Shown here: one piece after another, positions 56,124 through 64,000 of the stretch
Numbering within the stretch: the stretch's first letter is position 1
Layout: the number at the start of each line of letters is the position of its first letter
NCBI RefSeq assembly: GCF_012843435.1
Contig: NZ_JABAFC010000006.1
Coordinates: 62,001-126,000 of the forward strand
Length of the DNA: 64,000 bases
Direction of reading: 5' to 3'
DNA from: Psychrobacillus sp. BL-248-WT-3
GTDB lineage: Bacteria > Bacillota > Bacilli > Bacillales_A > Planococcaceae
Made by a program: the position numbers and the translations under genes
The notes under the pieces: generated by a model
What the model saw: only the letters and a program-made list of their open reading frames with translations
What the model was told of the DNA's origin: nothing
Database searches by the model: none

Positions 56124-56155
56124 ATTAGACAGACTAATTGAAAAAAAGTTTTACA
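56124..56155 (-). promoter_or_regulatory. ECF-type autoregulatory promoter
   Basis: On the minus strand TGTAAAAC and TGTCTAAT are separated by 16 bases, close to the TGAAAC-N16-CGTC pattern of Bacillus ECF sigma factors. It lies 30 bases before the sigma gene. Confidence 0.5.
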
Positions 56156-56423
56156 TTTTTATTGTAAACGTACTTTAATATGTTTTTGTGTAAAATTAAT
56201 TTCATTTAATTTGTCCTTCTATAAAAATTTTTACATTATAGGAATTAAGTGTTTCTACTCAAAATATACTTAGTAGGAAGGCCATTTTTATATATTTTTT
56301 GGTTTTTTTTACGAAAAATCAGTAAATTATTAATTTTATTATGCTTAACTTAAGATATTAATGAGAAAATGGGGTATACTTAATAGTAATGAGTTTGTGG
56401 ATTTGTAAAGGAGGCACTACTTT
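56156..56423. other. Non-coding intergenic gap
   Basis: No gene seen; an AT-rich divergent promoter region for the sigma factor gene and the 145-residue gene. Confidence 0.4.
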
Positions 56424-56861
56424 ATGTCAGTCGCTAGTGAAGCATCACAAGTAAATCTCGATTTTTTAATTAACGAGTTAGGTCTACAACAGGTTTCTAA
56501 TACTTCCGTGTTTCGTAAAGGAAATATATTCGTCATTTCGCCATCGGTTCAAAATAAATCAAACACCTTTGAGCTAGGTGAATCACTTATGAAAAAGTTT
56601 AACCCTGAAACAGATGATGGATATTTACTCATACGTCTAAAAGAAAAATTCCTTATGTGTAAGTTACATCCCTTCCAACGTAAAATGATGACTTCGGATA
56701 CCGAAAAAAGCACGAAAAGTAAGCCATCTTTTTGGAAGTTCCATGTAATAGAATCCATCATCCCACGTATTGAAAATAGCGGTGATAGAGAGCTAACGTT
56801 TAAAATCCAAGCTCCTACTAATAAGCAGCTAATTTCTTTTTTTAATAAAGAAACCCTATAG
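56424..56861 (+). CDS. Hypothetical protein, 145 residues
   Basis: A soluble protein without signal peptide or transmembrane segment and with no family I recognise. Near the start is NLDFLINELGLQQVSNTSVFRKGNIFVISPSV; the middle carries KEKFLMCKLHPFQRKMM. AAAGGAGG precedes the ATG at 56424, and a hairpin follows the stop codon. Its neighbours are an ECF sigma pair and two membrane kinases, with no clear link. Confidence 0.6.
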   Translation: MSVASEASQVNLDFLINELGLQQVSNTSVFRKGNIFVISPSVQNKSNTFELGESLMKKFNPETDDGYLLIRLKEKFLMCKLHPFQRKMMTSDTEKSTKSKPSFWKFHVIESIIPRIENSGDRELTFKIQAPTNKQLISFFNKETL

Positions 56862-56867
56862 TAAAAA

Positions 56868-56902
56868 CCAGATCTAGCTTATAGATCTGGTTTTTATTTA
56901 CT
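56868..56902. terminator. Terminator
   Basis: AAAACCAGATCTA and TAGATCTGGTTTTT pair perfectly around GCTTA after the 145-residue gene. Confidence 0.85.
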
Positions 56903-57004
56903 TTCATTTTATTAAATTTTCCAAATAATTAAATAAAAACTTGAATACCCTTCGATTTAAAGATAATATAAATTTATAATCTTAAGGTGAGATGAGGTAT
57001 TAAA

Positions 57005-58216
57005 TTGGAGCTTATTACCGTTAATTTTCTATTCAATTTATCCTTAATTATCATCTTGTTTTTCCTTTGTTTCACTAACTTAAGAAAACCTGGTAGCCTG
57101 CTTAAAAGAAAAAAAACCTCTTTAATATTTTTTGTTATTACATTACTTCTGTGCTATTTGTTTTCCTATCATTTAACGGATGAATTAATGCTAGATTTAC
57201 GAATGGTCCCTTTACTTATAGGAAGCCTCTATTTTAGGTTGAGTCCAATTTTGTGCGCAATCGTCATTTTACTAAGAGGTCTACATGGAATAGATTTAGG
57301 TTTCTATATGACTCTTACGATCAATGGCATACTAAGTATTGCATTATGGATAGTATCTCCTTATTTTATGCGATTAAAATCTAAATATCGTATAATTTGT
57401 TCCTCCTTTTTAGCTCTTATAATGAGCCTTTTTATATTATTAGTTGTACTAAACACTAGTGGGAGCGCACATACTTTAGATTTATATATAGCATATATAG
57501 TTATTCCCCCACTTGGCATTGCCATCATTACATATATTATTGAAGCCTTTGAAAAAATAAATACCCAAAGGAAGCTTTTAATAAAAGTAGAAAAAAAAGA
57601 AGCCGTAGAACAAATGGGTGCGGCTATATCACATGAAATTAGAAATCCTTTAACTTCAGCAATTGGATTTGTCGAATTATTAACTAGAGAACCCCTAGAT
57701 TCTGAAAAAAGCAAGCAATACCTTGCTATTTTAAAAGACGAACTTGATTTGGCAGAGAAAATTATTCAAGATTATTTAACTTACTCTAAGCCTATAACAG
57801 AACATACAAAAGAATTAAATATTCAAGAGGAACTCCCTATTGTTCTAAAGCTTTTACAACCATTAGCTAACTATTATTCCGTTAAGATTGTCTCTGATTT
57901 ATCGTCTACTAGTTTAATAGACGGAGATCGTGCAAAGTTCCAGCACACATTCATAAATATCATTAAAAATAATATAGTTTCCTTAACAGATGGAGGCGTT
58001 ATATCTATCACAACTAAGGAGACTAAAAACAAAATTCTTATTACAATAACTAGTCCTACCACAGAAAATCAAATGGAATCTAAAGTACTAGACACATCCA
58101 TTGATTTCGGTATTATAAGAAATATAAAAGGTACTGTTCGAACGAAGAGAACCGAACAGGAAACTACTTATTACTTTACCTTCCGCAAACAAAAAACTTC
58201 ATATATATTCTGGTAA
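57005..58216 (+). CDS. Membrane histidine kinase-like protein with degenerate ATP-binding domain
   Basis: A 403-residue protein: six hydrophobic segments (about 6-190, a 5TM/LytS-type sensor) then a dimerisation helix with AISHEIRNPLTSAIGF (His about 211). The C-terminal ATPase domain keeps an N-box (NIIKNNIVSL) but lacks D-x-G-x-G and G-x-G-L-G boxes; where its neighbour has them, it reads TITSPTTENQMESKVLDTS. It should not bind ATP and hydrolyse it in the usual way, but could still be phosphorylated by the neighbouring kinase. The TTG start at 57005 follows AGGTGAGATGAGG. It resembles KinB-type sporulation kinases. Confidence 0.75.
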   Translation: MELITVNFLFNLSLIIILFFLCFTNLRKPGSLLKRKKTSLIFFVITLLLCYLFSYHLTDELMLDLRMVPLLIGSLYFRLSPILCAIVILLRGLHGIDLGFYMTLTINGILSIALWIVSPYFMRLKSKYRIICSSFLALIMSLFILLVVLNTSGSAHTLDLYIAYIVIPPLGIAIITYIIEAFEKINTQRKLLIKVEKKEAVEQMGAAISHEIRNPLTSAIGFVELLTREPLDSEKSKQYLAILKDELDLAEKIIQDYLTYSKPITEHTKELNIQEELPIVLKLLQPLANYYSVKIVSDLSSTSLIDGDRAKFQHTFINIIKNNIVSLTDGGVISITTKETKNKILITITSPTTENQMESKVLDTSIDFGIIRNIKGTVRTKRTEQETTYYFTFRKQKTSYIFW

Positions 58217-58258
58217 AGTTTTAATTCACATTCAATCTTTCTGAAAAGAGGTAATACT

Positions 58259-59542
58259 ATGGAGCTGACGCTACATTTTTTTTTCAACCTATCTCTTTTA
58301 ATAGTATTACTTTTTTTCAGCTTGATTTGGCTTGAAAATACGAAAAAGGTACAATTCATTGCGACGTTGTATTGTTTCGCCAGCCTCATAATTTGCTACG
58401 GATTTAGCTATCCTTTATCTGAAAATATCTTATTGGACTTAAGAAATATTCCTTTTGTAATTGGTGCGCTTTATATTGGTCTAGGTCCATACCTAGGTCT
58501 AACAGCAATTATTATTAGAGCCTTTTTTGGAATAGATTTAGGATTTTGGGTAACAGTATCTTATTATGCTATTTTCTCTCTTATTTTATGGAAGATACAC
58601 CCTTGGTTTTTGGGAAAAAATAGAGAACAACGAATTTGGATAGCAATAGGCTTTATTTATATCGTAGGAATTTATCAAACCACTCCCTTACTTTTTATGT
58701 TAGATGGTTATGACATACTTGATGTAAGTTTTGCATTTTTATTTTTACAACCTTTAGGAGTAGGGATGATCACCTACTTTTTAGAGGAGGTTGATAAATT
58801 TACAATCTACAGACAGCAACTTGTAACTTTAGAAAGGCAAGGAGTTGTGGAAAAGATGGGTGCCGCTATCTCTCATGAAATACGCAATCCATTGACTGCT
58901 GCTATAGGTTTTGTCCAACTTTTACATAACGACTCAATTTCAGCAGACACAAAAAGGCAGTATTTATCTATCGTTAAAAGTGAGCTTCAGTCAGCTGAAA
59001 GAGTTATTCAAGATTATCTTACAATTTCTAAAGTTGATCCAGAAACTGAAAACACTATTCTCATCAACAAGGCATTAAATCAAGTCATACAAATGCTTAT
59101 ACCACTGGCACAAAATAGGTCTGTGGAAATAATTACAGATTTCGCAGAGGAATCCATAATTATGGGTGACAGTCAAAAATTTCATCAAAGCTTAGTTAAT
59201 ATTATGAAGAATGGAATAGAATCTATGTCTTCAGGAGGAATTTTAACTGTGGGGACAGAAGCTACGCCTACGAACGTCGTCATCACGATCAAAGATACTG
59301 GTTCAGGAATGACTGATGAGCAATTAAGTCGTTTAGGAGAGCCGTATTACTCTACAAAAGGGAACCAAGGAACTGGTCTTGGTATATTGGTTGTTTTTAG
59401 TGTTATCCGTGCAATGAATGGAAATATTCATGTAGAGTCCGAGGTAGGCGTTGGAACTACATTCGAATTAAATTTTAGATCGTCATTAGCTTACATTCCA
59501 CCTGTAGTGGAACAAGAAAAAGGAAAAATGATTTCTAAATAA
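58259..59542 (+). CDS. Membrane histidine kinase, KinB/5TM-type
   Basis: A 427-residue kinase: a six-segment membrane sensor (about 1-185) like its neighbour, AISHEIRNPLTAAIGFVQLL with phospho-His (about 210), N-box NIMKNGIESM, DTGSGMTDEQL and NQGTGLGILVV intact. It shares sensor architecture and many residues with the preceding degenerate kinase (FGIDLGF, SYPLSENILLDLR-type phrases), so the two arose by tandem duplication. The KinB/KinE-like form suggests feeding phosphate into the sporulation phosphorelay; this is inferred. The start at 58259 follows AAGAGGT. Confidence 0.83.
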   Translation: MELTLHFFFNLSLLIVLLFFSLIWLENTKKVQFIATLYCFASLIICYGFSYPLSENILLDLRNIPFVIGALYIGLGPYLGLTAIIIRAFFGIDLGFWVTVSYYAIFSLILWKIHPWFLGKNREQRIWIAIGFIYIVGIYQTTPLLFMLDGYDILDVSFAFLFLQPLGVGMITYFLEEVDKFTIYRQQLVTLERQGVVEKMGAAISHEIRNPLTAAIGFVQLLHNDSISADTKRQYLSIVKSELQSAERVIQDYLTISKVDPETENTILINKALNQVIQMLIPLAQNRSVEIITDFAEESIIMGDSQKFHQSLVNIMKNGIESMSSGGILTVGTEATPTNVVITIKDTGSGMTDEQLSRLGEPYYSTKGNQGTGLGILVVFSVIRAMNGNIHVESEVGVGTTFELNFRSSLAYIPPVVEQEKGKMISK

Positions 59543-59619
59543 GTTTTATTCCCAGGAGTAAAATTACCTTTTCTTCTCATCTTAATAAAGAGAAAATTTT
59601 AGAAAGGGAGTATCACACC

Positions 59620-59769
59620 ATGGGTAGAGACGACAAAAAGGGAAGTAGTAATAACACTGGTTCCTTACCTCAGACACCAAAGAATATGAAGATTAAGCCT
59701 AAGGATGTCCGAGAAGAATTTGCTCGAGAATTTGCAGAACTGAGACATTCCTCTAGAAAAAATAAATAG
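59620..59769 (+). CDS. YfhD-like small protein
   Basis: A 49-residue protein starting at the ATG at 59620 after AAAGGGAG. It begins MGRDDKKGSS, then LPQTPKN, and has VREEFAREFAELRHS near the end, which resembles the small Bacillus protein YfhD (MGR... LPQVP... EEFS.EL). It is strongly hydrophilic, as usual for small sporulation-related proteins. It lies just upstream of a strong terminator and convergent to the germination operon. Confidence 0.65.
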   Translation: MGRDDKKGSSNNTGSLPQTPKNMKIKPKDVREEFAREFAELRHSSRKNK

Positions 59770-59772
59770 TAT

Positions 59773-59811
59773 GATTTAAGGAGGACTTGATATTCATGTC
59801 CTCCTTAAATC
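59773..59811. terminator. Bidirectional terminator
   Basis: GATTTAAGGAGGAC and GTCCTCCTTAAATC pair perfectly around an 11-base loop. It ends both the YfhD-like gene and the germination operon. Confidence 0.85.
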
Positions 59812-59816
59812 ATCTT

Positions 59817-60914
59817 CTAGTGAAGTACACCTGTACTTAAAATAGACATATCAACCTCAATATCCCACTTCATTTTACTTATAGTTTTACGGGTAAGCTC
59901 GGTATCCCACTTAACTCGCTGATGTCGACGTACGTTTTCTGTCAATCCAATGGGATCGACCTCTAATTTTTGCATTTCTTCTAAGAAATCATTGATTTTT
60001 TTTTTCAAATCCTTCTCTGCATCTTTTTCTAATCTTTCCATGATTTCTGGGTCTTTAAAGGAAATATTTTTACCTTTATACTCTGACATCGTTCCCTCTA
60101 TCTTAAGTATAATTTTTAATCTTGGGGATTCTAAGCTTTTATTACTTATAATTTTTACACTGTTATCAATGAAATCAAGTAAGAGTGTATCTCCTCCCCC
60201 CACATTTAAGGTAAAGGGAGATAGTTTTTTCTTCCCCTGTATTGCTTGAATATATAAGGCATCATCTGGATGAAGTACGTTTTCCATATGATCCCCTTTA
60301 AATAAGGCGACACCAGTTAACTCCAACTTTTTCCCTTTAAGCTCAATTACAGGCATAATTGAATCTATATTAGGATTAGTTTGTGTATACATCAAGTCAT
60401 GTATATTAGTATTTGGGTTAAATGCTAAGTTTACACTTGGCTGGAGCAGGTCACTGACATAGTTTATGACGCTTGCCTTGTCAGTATAATCCTGTCGCAT
60501 TAACTCCTCAGCACTACCTTTTACAATAGCCAGCAAAACCTCATTGCCTACTTGTGTGTTTCGGTATAAATGCTTGATTACTTCTTCAACCTTTCCACTA
60601 GTAGCAAATTCCTCACTAAATAAAATGACACGTAATTGATTTAAAACTACTTTTTTCTCTGTTTTTTTCTCAATGTCAACCATTCCTGTTGTGACTAATT
60701 CAGTTGTAGTTGTATAGATTTGTGTTCTTTCATTAGCATACTTGGATTTTTGAGGAATGGCTGCAGTTAGTTTATAAGTGCCTTCTCCCTCATAGTCAAA
60801 TCCAAGAATTCCTACCATATCAATACCTTCAATCGGGACCTTCTTTTCATTCAAATTGCAGCCCGTCAAAAAAACCATTCCTATTAATAATATTAAAATG
60901 ATTTTTTTACTCAT
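59817..60914 (-). CDS. gerKC: Spore germination lipoprotein, GerKC-like
   Basis: A 365-residue Ger(x)C-family lipoprotein. The signal peptide ends with the lipobox FLTGC (Cys19), and the body follows the GerAC/GerKC fold, with KPVEGI-type opening VPIEGIDMVGILGFDYEGEGTYKLTAAIPQ and C-terminal RVKWDTELTRKTISKMKWDIEVDM. It anchors the germinant receptor's C subunit on the outer face of the spore inner membrane. It overlaps the permease gene by 8 bases. AGGTGG precedes the ATG at 60914. Confidence 0.85.
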   Translation of the reverse strand: MSKKIILILLIGMVFLTGCNLNEKKVPIEGIDMVGILGFDYEGEGTYKLTAAIPQKSKYANERTQIYTTTTELVTTGMVDIEKKTEKKVVLNQLRVILFSEEFATSGKVEEVIKHLYRNTQVGNEVLLAIVKGSAEELMRQDYTDKASVINYVSDLLQPSVNLAFNPNTNIHDLMYTQTNPNIDSIMPVIELKGKKLELTGVALFKGDHMENVLHPDDALYIQAIQGKKKLSPFTLNVGGGDTLLLDFIDNSVKIISNKSLESPRLKIILKIEGTMSEYKGKNISFKDPEIMERLEKDAEKDLKKKINDFLEEMQKLEVDPIGLTENVRRHQRVKWDTELTRKTISKMKWDIEVDMSILSTGVLH

Positions 60915-61986
60915 GATTCCACCTGCTTTTTTTAATAAAGTGAAGGGCAATTAAAATAATTGGCCACAGTAATAGTCCATAACCAATTCTATAACTTACA
61001 ATAAAAGCCCTCTCTAAATTTTCATGAGAAAGTGGTAGCGTAAGGATTACGAAAATGGTAGTAGCTATTATATAAACGTGGGAACTTTTTCTTTTGGATA
61101 TAATAGAATTTACACCTTTCATAGAAGCCCAGATATATCCTGACACAGATGAAAGCACTAAAAATACCCACAAGGTAATACCAAAAATATCTATTCTCTC
61201 CACAAAAGAAAATCCCCCTGCTTTAAATAGATGTAAAACAGAGTACTGAACATTACTTAGCTGCCATTCAGAAAAATACATGACACTTACCAGGGTAGTC
61301 AAGAAGAACAAAGATACACTAATCCAAATACCTATTAATGCATGCTTAAACGCTTTTTGTTTATTAATAATATAAGGAAAGAATATTAATATTACCTCAT
61401 ATCCGAATACAGTATTAAAGCCTTGGTCAAATGCCACAAAAAAATCATTCCAACTATGATTAAACAAAGGGAAAACATGGCTTATATCACCTTTATTTAT
61501 AGACCATTTTAAAAAATAAACCATCGGTATTGTAATAAAAAATGCCATTATACAAAATCTAGCAACATTTTTTATACCACCATTAACGATATACAATACC
61601 AATAGCAAAACTAAAATAAGAGGTATGCTTGTCGTTTGTTCTTGGAGAGCCGTGCTTTGAATCAGCTGTACATAATTGCTGACCTTTGCAGTTGCTAGTA
61701 AAATTAACTGAATTACTATAAAGGCGTTAATACACTTTCCTAAAGACTTACCTAATATTTCTTCATTAATCTCAAACAAGTTTTTTGCATGATATTTTGA
61801 ACATATCCAGATCATTGGCCATAGAGATATACTTGCAATTACTCCAAATAGGATTGGCATCAATGCCTGGCTGTACCCTAGACTACTCAATCTTTCAGGC
61901 AGTGACAGAACTCCTGTACCAAACATAATACTCTGTACCAAAAAAATGACATGATAGCCTTTTAAACTCTCTTTATTAGCACTCAG
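60907..61986 (-). CDS. gerKB: Spore germination permease, GerKB-like
   Basis: A 359-residue, about 10-segment membrane protein of the amino-acid-permease-like GerAB/GerKB group; VQSIMFGTGVLSLPERLSSLGYSQAL matches the start of the first helices. Family members have a few residues before this, and the frame here extends upstream without a standard start to CTG at 61986, giving SANKESLKGYHVIFLVQS; AGGTGA lies 6 bases before this CTG. A start at TTG 61941 would lose those residues. It lies 14 bases after the GerKA-like gene and overlaps GerKC by 8. It forms the receptor's membrane subunit. Confidence 0.8.
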   Translation of the reverse strand: MSANKESLKGYHVIFLVQSIMFGTGVLSLPERLSSLGYSQALMPILFGVIASISLWPMIWICSKYHAKNLFEINEEILGKSLGKCINAFIVIQLILLATAKVSNYVQLIQSTALQEQTTSIPLILVLLLVLYIVNGGIKNVARFCIMAFFITIPMVYFLKWSINKGDISHVFPLFNHSWNDFFVAFDQGFNTVFGYEVILIFFPYIINKQKAFKHALIGIWISVSLFFLTTLVSVMYFSEWQLSNVQYSVLHLFKAGGFSFVERIDIFGITLWVFLVLSSVSGYIWASMKGVNSIISKRKSSHVYIIATTIFVILTLPLSHENLERAFIVSYRIGYGLLLWPIILIALHFIKKSRWNHE

Positions 61987-62000
61987 GTATGTTCACCTAC

Positions 62001-63473
62001 CTATATACTTCGTTTTTTGGAACGAGAAATCCCGCTTTTCCTCTTTAAGAAAGATATTGGAAAACGTACAACACTGTCCATCAAATCAGACACCCTTCTC
62101 GGTATAACGGGTGACATAAAAGGCGTACCGAGGGATTTTACTCTTAATAAGTGGGCAATTAGCCATGCAAATGCGAGCATTTGACCAAACAAACCAAAGA
62201 TACCGGCTGAAAGTATAAAGACATAACGAATAGTCCTGCTCGTATTACTCATATGGAAAACCGGTGGAAGGAAGGACAACAGAGCAGAAGTAGCCACAAT
62301 AACGATTAGAATATTACTGACTAGGCCAGCTTCAACTGCTGCAGTACCAATAACAATCCCTCCAACAATCCCTATCGTTTGGCCAATTTTCGCTGGCATC
62401 CTGGCCCCTGCTTCTTTTAATACCTCTACAATTAGTTCAATAAATAACACCTCAAAGAGAGGAGAAAAAGGCACTTTCATTCTAGATTCTTGAAGATTTA
62501 AAAGGAGCTCATAAGGAAGCACCTCCTGGTGAAAGGTTAATGCGGAAATATAAGTTGGAGTAATCATAATGGTTAAGAAAAAACCAAAAAATCGAAGAGA
62601 TCTAACTAAGCTAGCAGATGGCCAGCGATTATAATAATCCTCCGCACTAATGAACATTTCTAAAAAGGAGGTTGGGCATACAAGAGCTGCTTGACTGTTA
62701 TCCATTAAAATAACTATTCTGCCATCTGCAAGGTAATGTGATGTGGTATCCGGTTTTACAGTCATATAATATTGAGGAAATAGTGAATAGGGATTATCTT
62801 CTATTAATTGCATAAGAGTAGAAATATCAAAGAACTTTGGATAATCAAGCTTGGTTAAGCGACTCTTTAATTGCTCGAGAGATGTTTTATCTACTAAATC
62901 ATCTATATATATAATAGTGATTTTGGTATTAGAAACGCTTCCTATTGTTAAGTCTTCATTTTTAAGCATTGGATTAACTATTCGTCTTTTAACAAGCGAA
63001 AGATTTGTCTGTATGGATTCAGTAAATACATCTTGAGGGCCAATGAATGTACTCTCCATCTCTGAAGTAGTTACTTCCCGCTCCTTTACACTATACGTAT
63101 GAATACTTAACAGTTGGTTTGTCTCATGGAAGTATAATAACGTTTCACCAATAGCAAGTTTTTTTGTAATCTCATCAATATTGGAGGGGTTCATATATTC
63201 TGCCACCTGATGTATTTGGTGAATATAATTTGCTAAAGGAATTAAAACCATTATTTCTAAAGTTTTGATATCTGTTAAGGATTGAGAAAAAATAATCGTA
63301 ACAATGCCTTCGTTAGTTGGGATATTTTTATATAAAACGTCATTATTATCTTTAGTAATCTTTTTATAATACCTAATCCTTTTTTCAACTAAAGCATTCG
63401 TCGATGTGGTACCATCCATAAAATATGCAAGCATCGGCTTTTTTACTAATTTCATCTTTGTTATAAGAATCAC
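62001..63473 (-). CDS. gerKA: Spore germination protein, GerKA-like (GerA family)
   Basis: A 490-residue GerA-family protein: large N-terminal soluble region (about 1-250), then 4-5 transmembrane segments (about 290-440) and a cytoplasmic basic tail ending with KKRSI. Marks include FIGPQDVFTESIQTNLSLVKRRI, VVLIDNSQ-type VILMDNSQAALVCPTSF, PFSPLFEVLFIELIVEVLKEAGARMPAKIGQTIGIVGGIVIG and FMSPVIPRRVSDLMDS. It is the A subunit of the nutrient receptor that triggers germination; which nutrient is not knowable here. The GTG start at 63473 and an in-frame ATG at 63455 are both possible. Confidence 0.85.
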   Translation of the reverse strand: MILITKMKLVKKPMLAYFMDGTTSTNALVEKRIRYYKKITKDNNDVLYKNIPTNEGIVTIIFSQSLTDIKTLEIMVLIPLANYIHQIHQVAEYMNPSNIDEITKKLAIGETLLYFHETNQLLSIHTYSVKEREVTTSEMESTFIGPQDVFTESIQTNLSLVKRRIVNPMLKNEDLTIGSVSNTKITIIYIDDLVDKTSLEQLKSRLTKLDYPKFFDISTLMQLIEDNPYSLFPQYYMTVKPDTTSHYLADGRIVILMDNSQAALVCPTSFLEMFISAEDYYNRWPSASLVRSLRFFGFFLTIMITPTYISALTFHQEVLPYELLLNLQESRMKVPFSPLFEVLFIELIVEVLKEAGARMPAKIGQTIGIVGGIVIGTAAVEAGLVSNILIVIVATSALLSFLPPVFHMSNTSRTIRYVFILSAGIFGLFGQMLAFAWLIAHLLRVKSLGTPFMSPVIPRRVSDLMDSVVRFPISFLKRKSGISRSKKRSI

Positions 63474-63495
63474 TTGCCCTTCCTATAGATTTGAT

Positions 63496-63524
63496 TAGTT
63501 TGTCCATTTATATTTTATGTATGC
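63496..63524 (-). promoter_or_regulatory. Possible sigma-G promoter of the ger operon
   Basis: On the minus strand GCATA and CAAACTA are separated by 17 bases, near the sigma-G pattern (GHATR, about 18 bases, CATNHTA). One mismatch in the -10 keeps this tentative. Confidence 0.3.
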
Positions 63525-63556
63525 AAGTGAATCTATTGGATTCTTTACTAGCATAT

Positions 63557-63591
63557 AAAAACACTCAAAACTTTGTCGTTTTGAGTGTTTT
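63557..63591. terminator. Strong terminator
   Basis: AAAACACTCAAAAC and GTTTTGAGTGTTTT pair perfectly around a 6-base loop, separating the ger operon from the last gene. Confidence 0.85.
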
Positions 63592-63596
63592 AGAGG

Positions 63597-64000
63597 TTAA
63601 AATTCAACTATTTCTGGACCTTCGCCTTTTGTATTCATAACTCTAACTTGTGTTGGAGTAATTTTCAAAATGATTAAATCCGGATCATCTGGACCTTTAA
63701 ACCATCCTTTTAAAGCATCATTCCAAACCTTTTCTTTCATCGATTCGTCATCCGATTCCTCGACCTTCCCTTCAATTTCCAGGAAGGAATCACCTAATCC
63801 TTTTCCATCGTACCCTAGGAGGATGTGTGTGTATGGATTATGTTCAATTTCTTCTACTTTATGCGTTTTCTTACTTGTTGCGGTATAGAGGATAAAATCG
63901 TCATTAAAAAAGGTCATATATCGGGAATGTGGCTTATTTTGCTGCACTGTCGCCATAGTACCAATCATATTACTATTTAATATTTTTAGTGCTTGTTCTT
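63597..64000 (-). CDS. Pyridoxamine 5'-phosphate oxidase-fold protein, 5' end outside window
   Basis: At least 133 residues of a small flavin-binding split-barrel protein (general stress protein 26 group). The reading frame stays open to the window edge (EQALKILNSNMIGTMATVQQNKPHSRYMTFF), so the gene starts beyond 64000; the Met at 63968 is internal. Typical phrases are DDFILYTATSKKTHKVEEIEHNPYTHILLGYD and FLEIEGKVEE. It likely binds FMN or F420-like cofactor and serves stress protection; biochemical role unproved. Confidence 0.8.
   Translation of the reverse strand, partial: EQALKILNSNMIGTMATVQQNKPHSRYMTFFNDDFILYTATSKKTHKVEEIEHNPYTHILLGYDGKGLGDSFLEIEGKVEESDDESMKEKVWNDALKGWFKGPDDPDLIILKITPTQVRVMNTKGEGPEIVEF

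Overview
The window looks like chromosome from a low-GC, spore-forming member of the Bacillales. The evidence is AT-rich DNA, AGGAGG-type ribosome binding sites with frequent TTG/GTG starts, a tricistronic gerA-type germination operon, a YfhD-like small protein, Vpr-type protease, YflT and YusW families, sigma-B-type promoters and a CcpA cre site. A Psychrobacillus/Lysinibacillus-like (Planococcaceae/Caryophanaceae) host is my inference; no rRNA or tRNA is present to confirm it.

Layout. 1-5.6 kb: a HEAT-associated gene cluster end (partial membrane protein, atypical response regulator), an AraC/GyrI regulator, a first copy of a ~388-bp MITE-like repeat, a flavin reductase, a YflT stress protein and an MFS exporter. 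5.8-20.8 kb: a DNA topoisomerase III gene (topB) split in two by a ~12.8-kb mobile element (about 6802-19610). The element holds, left to right, a macrolide-resistance-type module (mph-like phosphotransferase, EstT/EstX-like alpha/beta hydrolase, autoregulated TetR), a serine resolvase, an operon of three different tyrosine recombinases plus a small coiled-coil protein, and an intact second topB. It interrupts the host gene three codons after the catalytic tyrosine codon, has related inverted repeats at both ends, and brings a replacement topB whose target sequence is recoded. This self-compensating insertion is the most interesting system in the window.

20.8-41 kb: P1/DmpA peptidase, YunD-like nucleotidase, a frameshifted tspO followed by a gene bracketed by a duplication of the tspO 3' end, a large secreted endonuclease-like protein, MBL hydrolase, a DEDDh exonuclease with BRCT, an extended YflT protein, a second MITE-like copy, YusW-like lipoprotein, a 1245-residue Vpr-like protease, a SEC-C protein and an OmpR-type two-component pair. 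41.2-41.7 kb is a GC-rich tandem array with an exact 125-bp period, next to an MMPL transporter.

44-52 kb: a catabolic cluster (HisD-like dehydrogenase, GntP permease, 3-hydroxyacyl-CoA dehydrogenase-like protein, two SDR enzymes) beside a LacI regulator, with a perfect 18-bp palindrome and a consensus cre site just before the first gene; then an MFS protein, a MazG-like pyrophosphohydrolase and a third MITE-like copy. 53-64 kb: a secreted protein of unknown function, an ECF sigma factor with its DUF4179-type anti-sigma, a small unknown gene, two tandem membrane histidine kinases of which the first has a degenerate ATP-binding domain, a YfhD-like small protein, the gerKA-gerKB-gerKC-like operon and a pyridoxamine-oxidase-fold stress protein cut by the window end.

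All gene identities come from reading the translated sequences and remembered family motifs; no database search was run.
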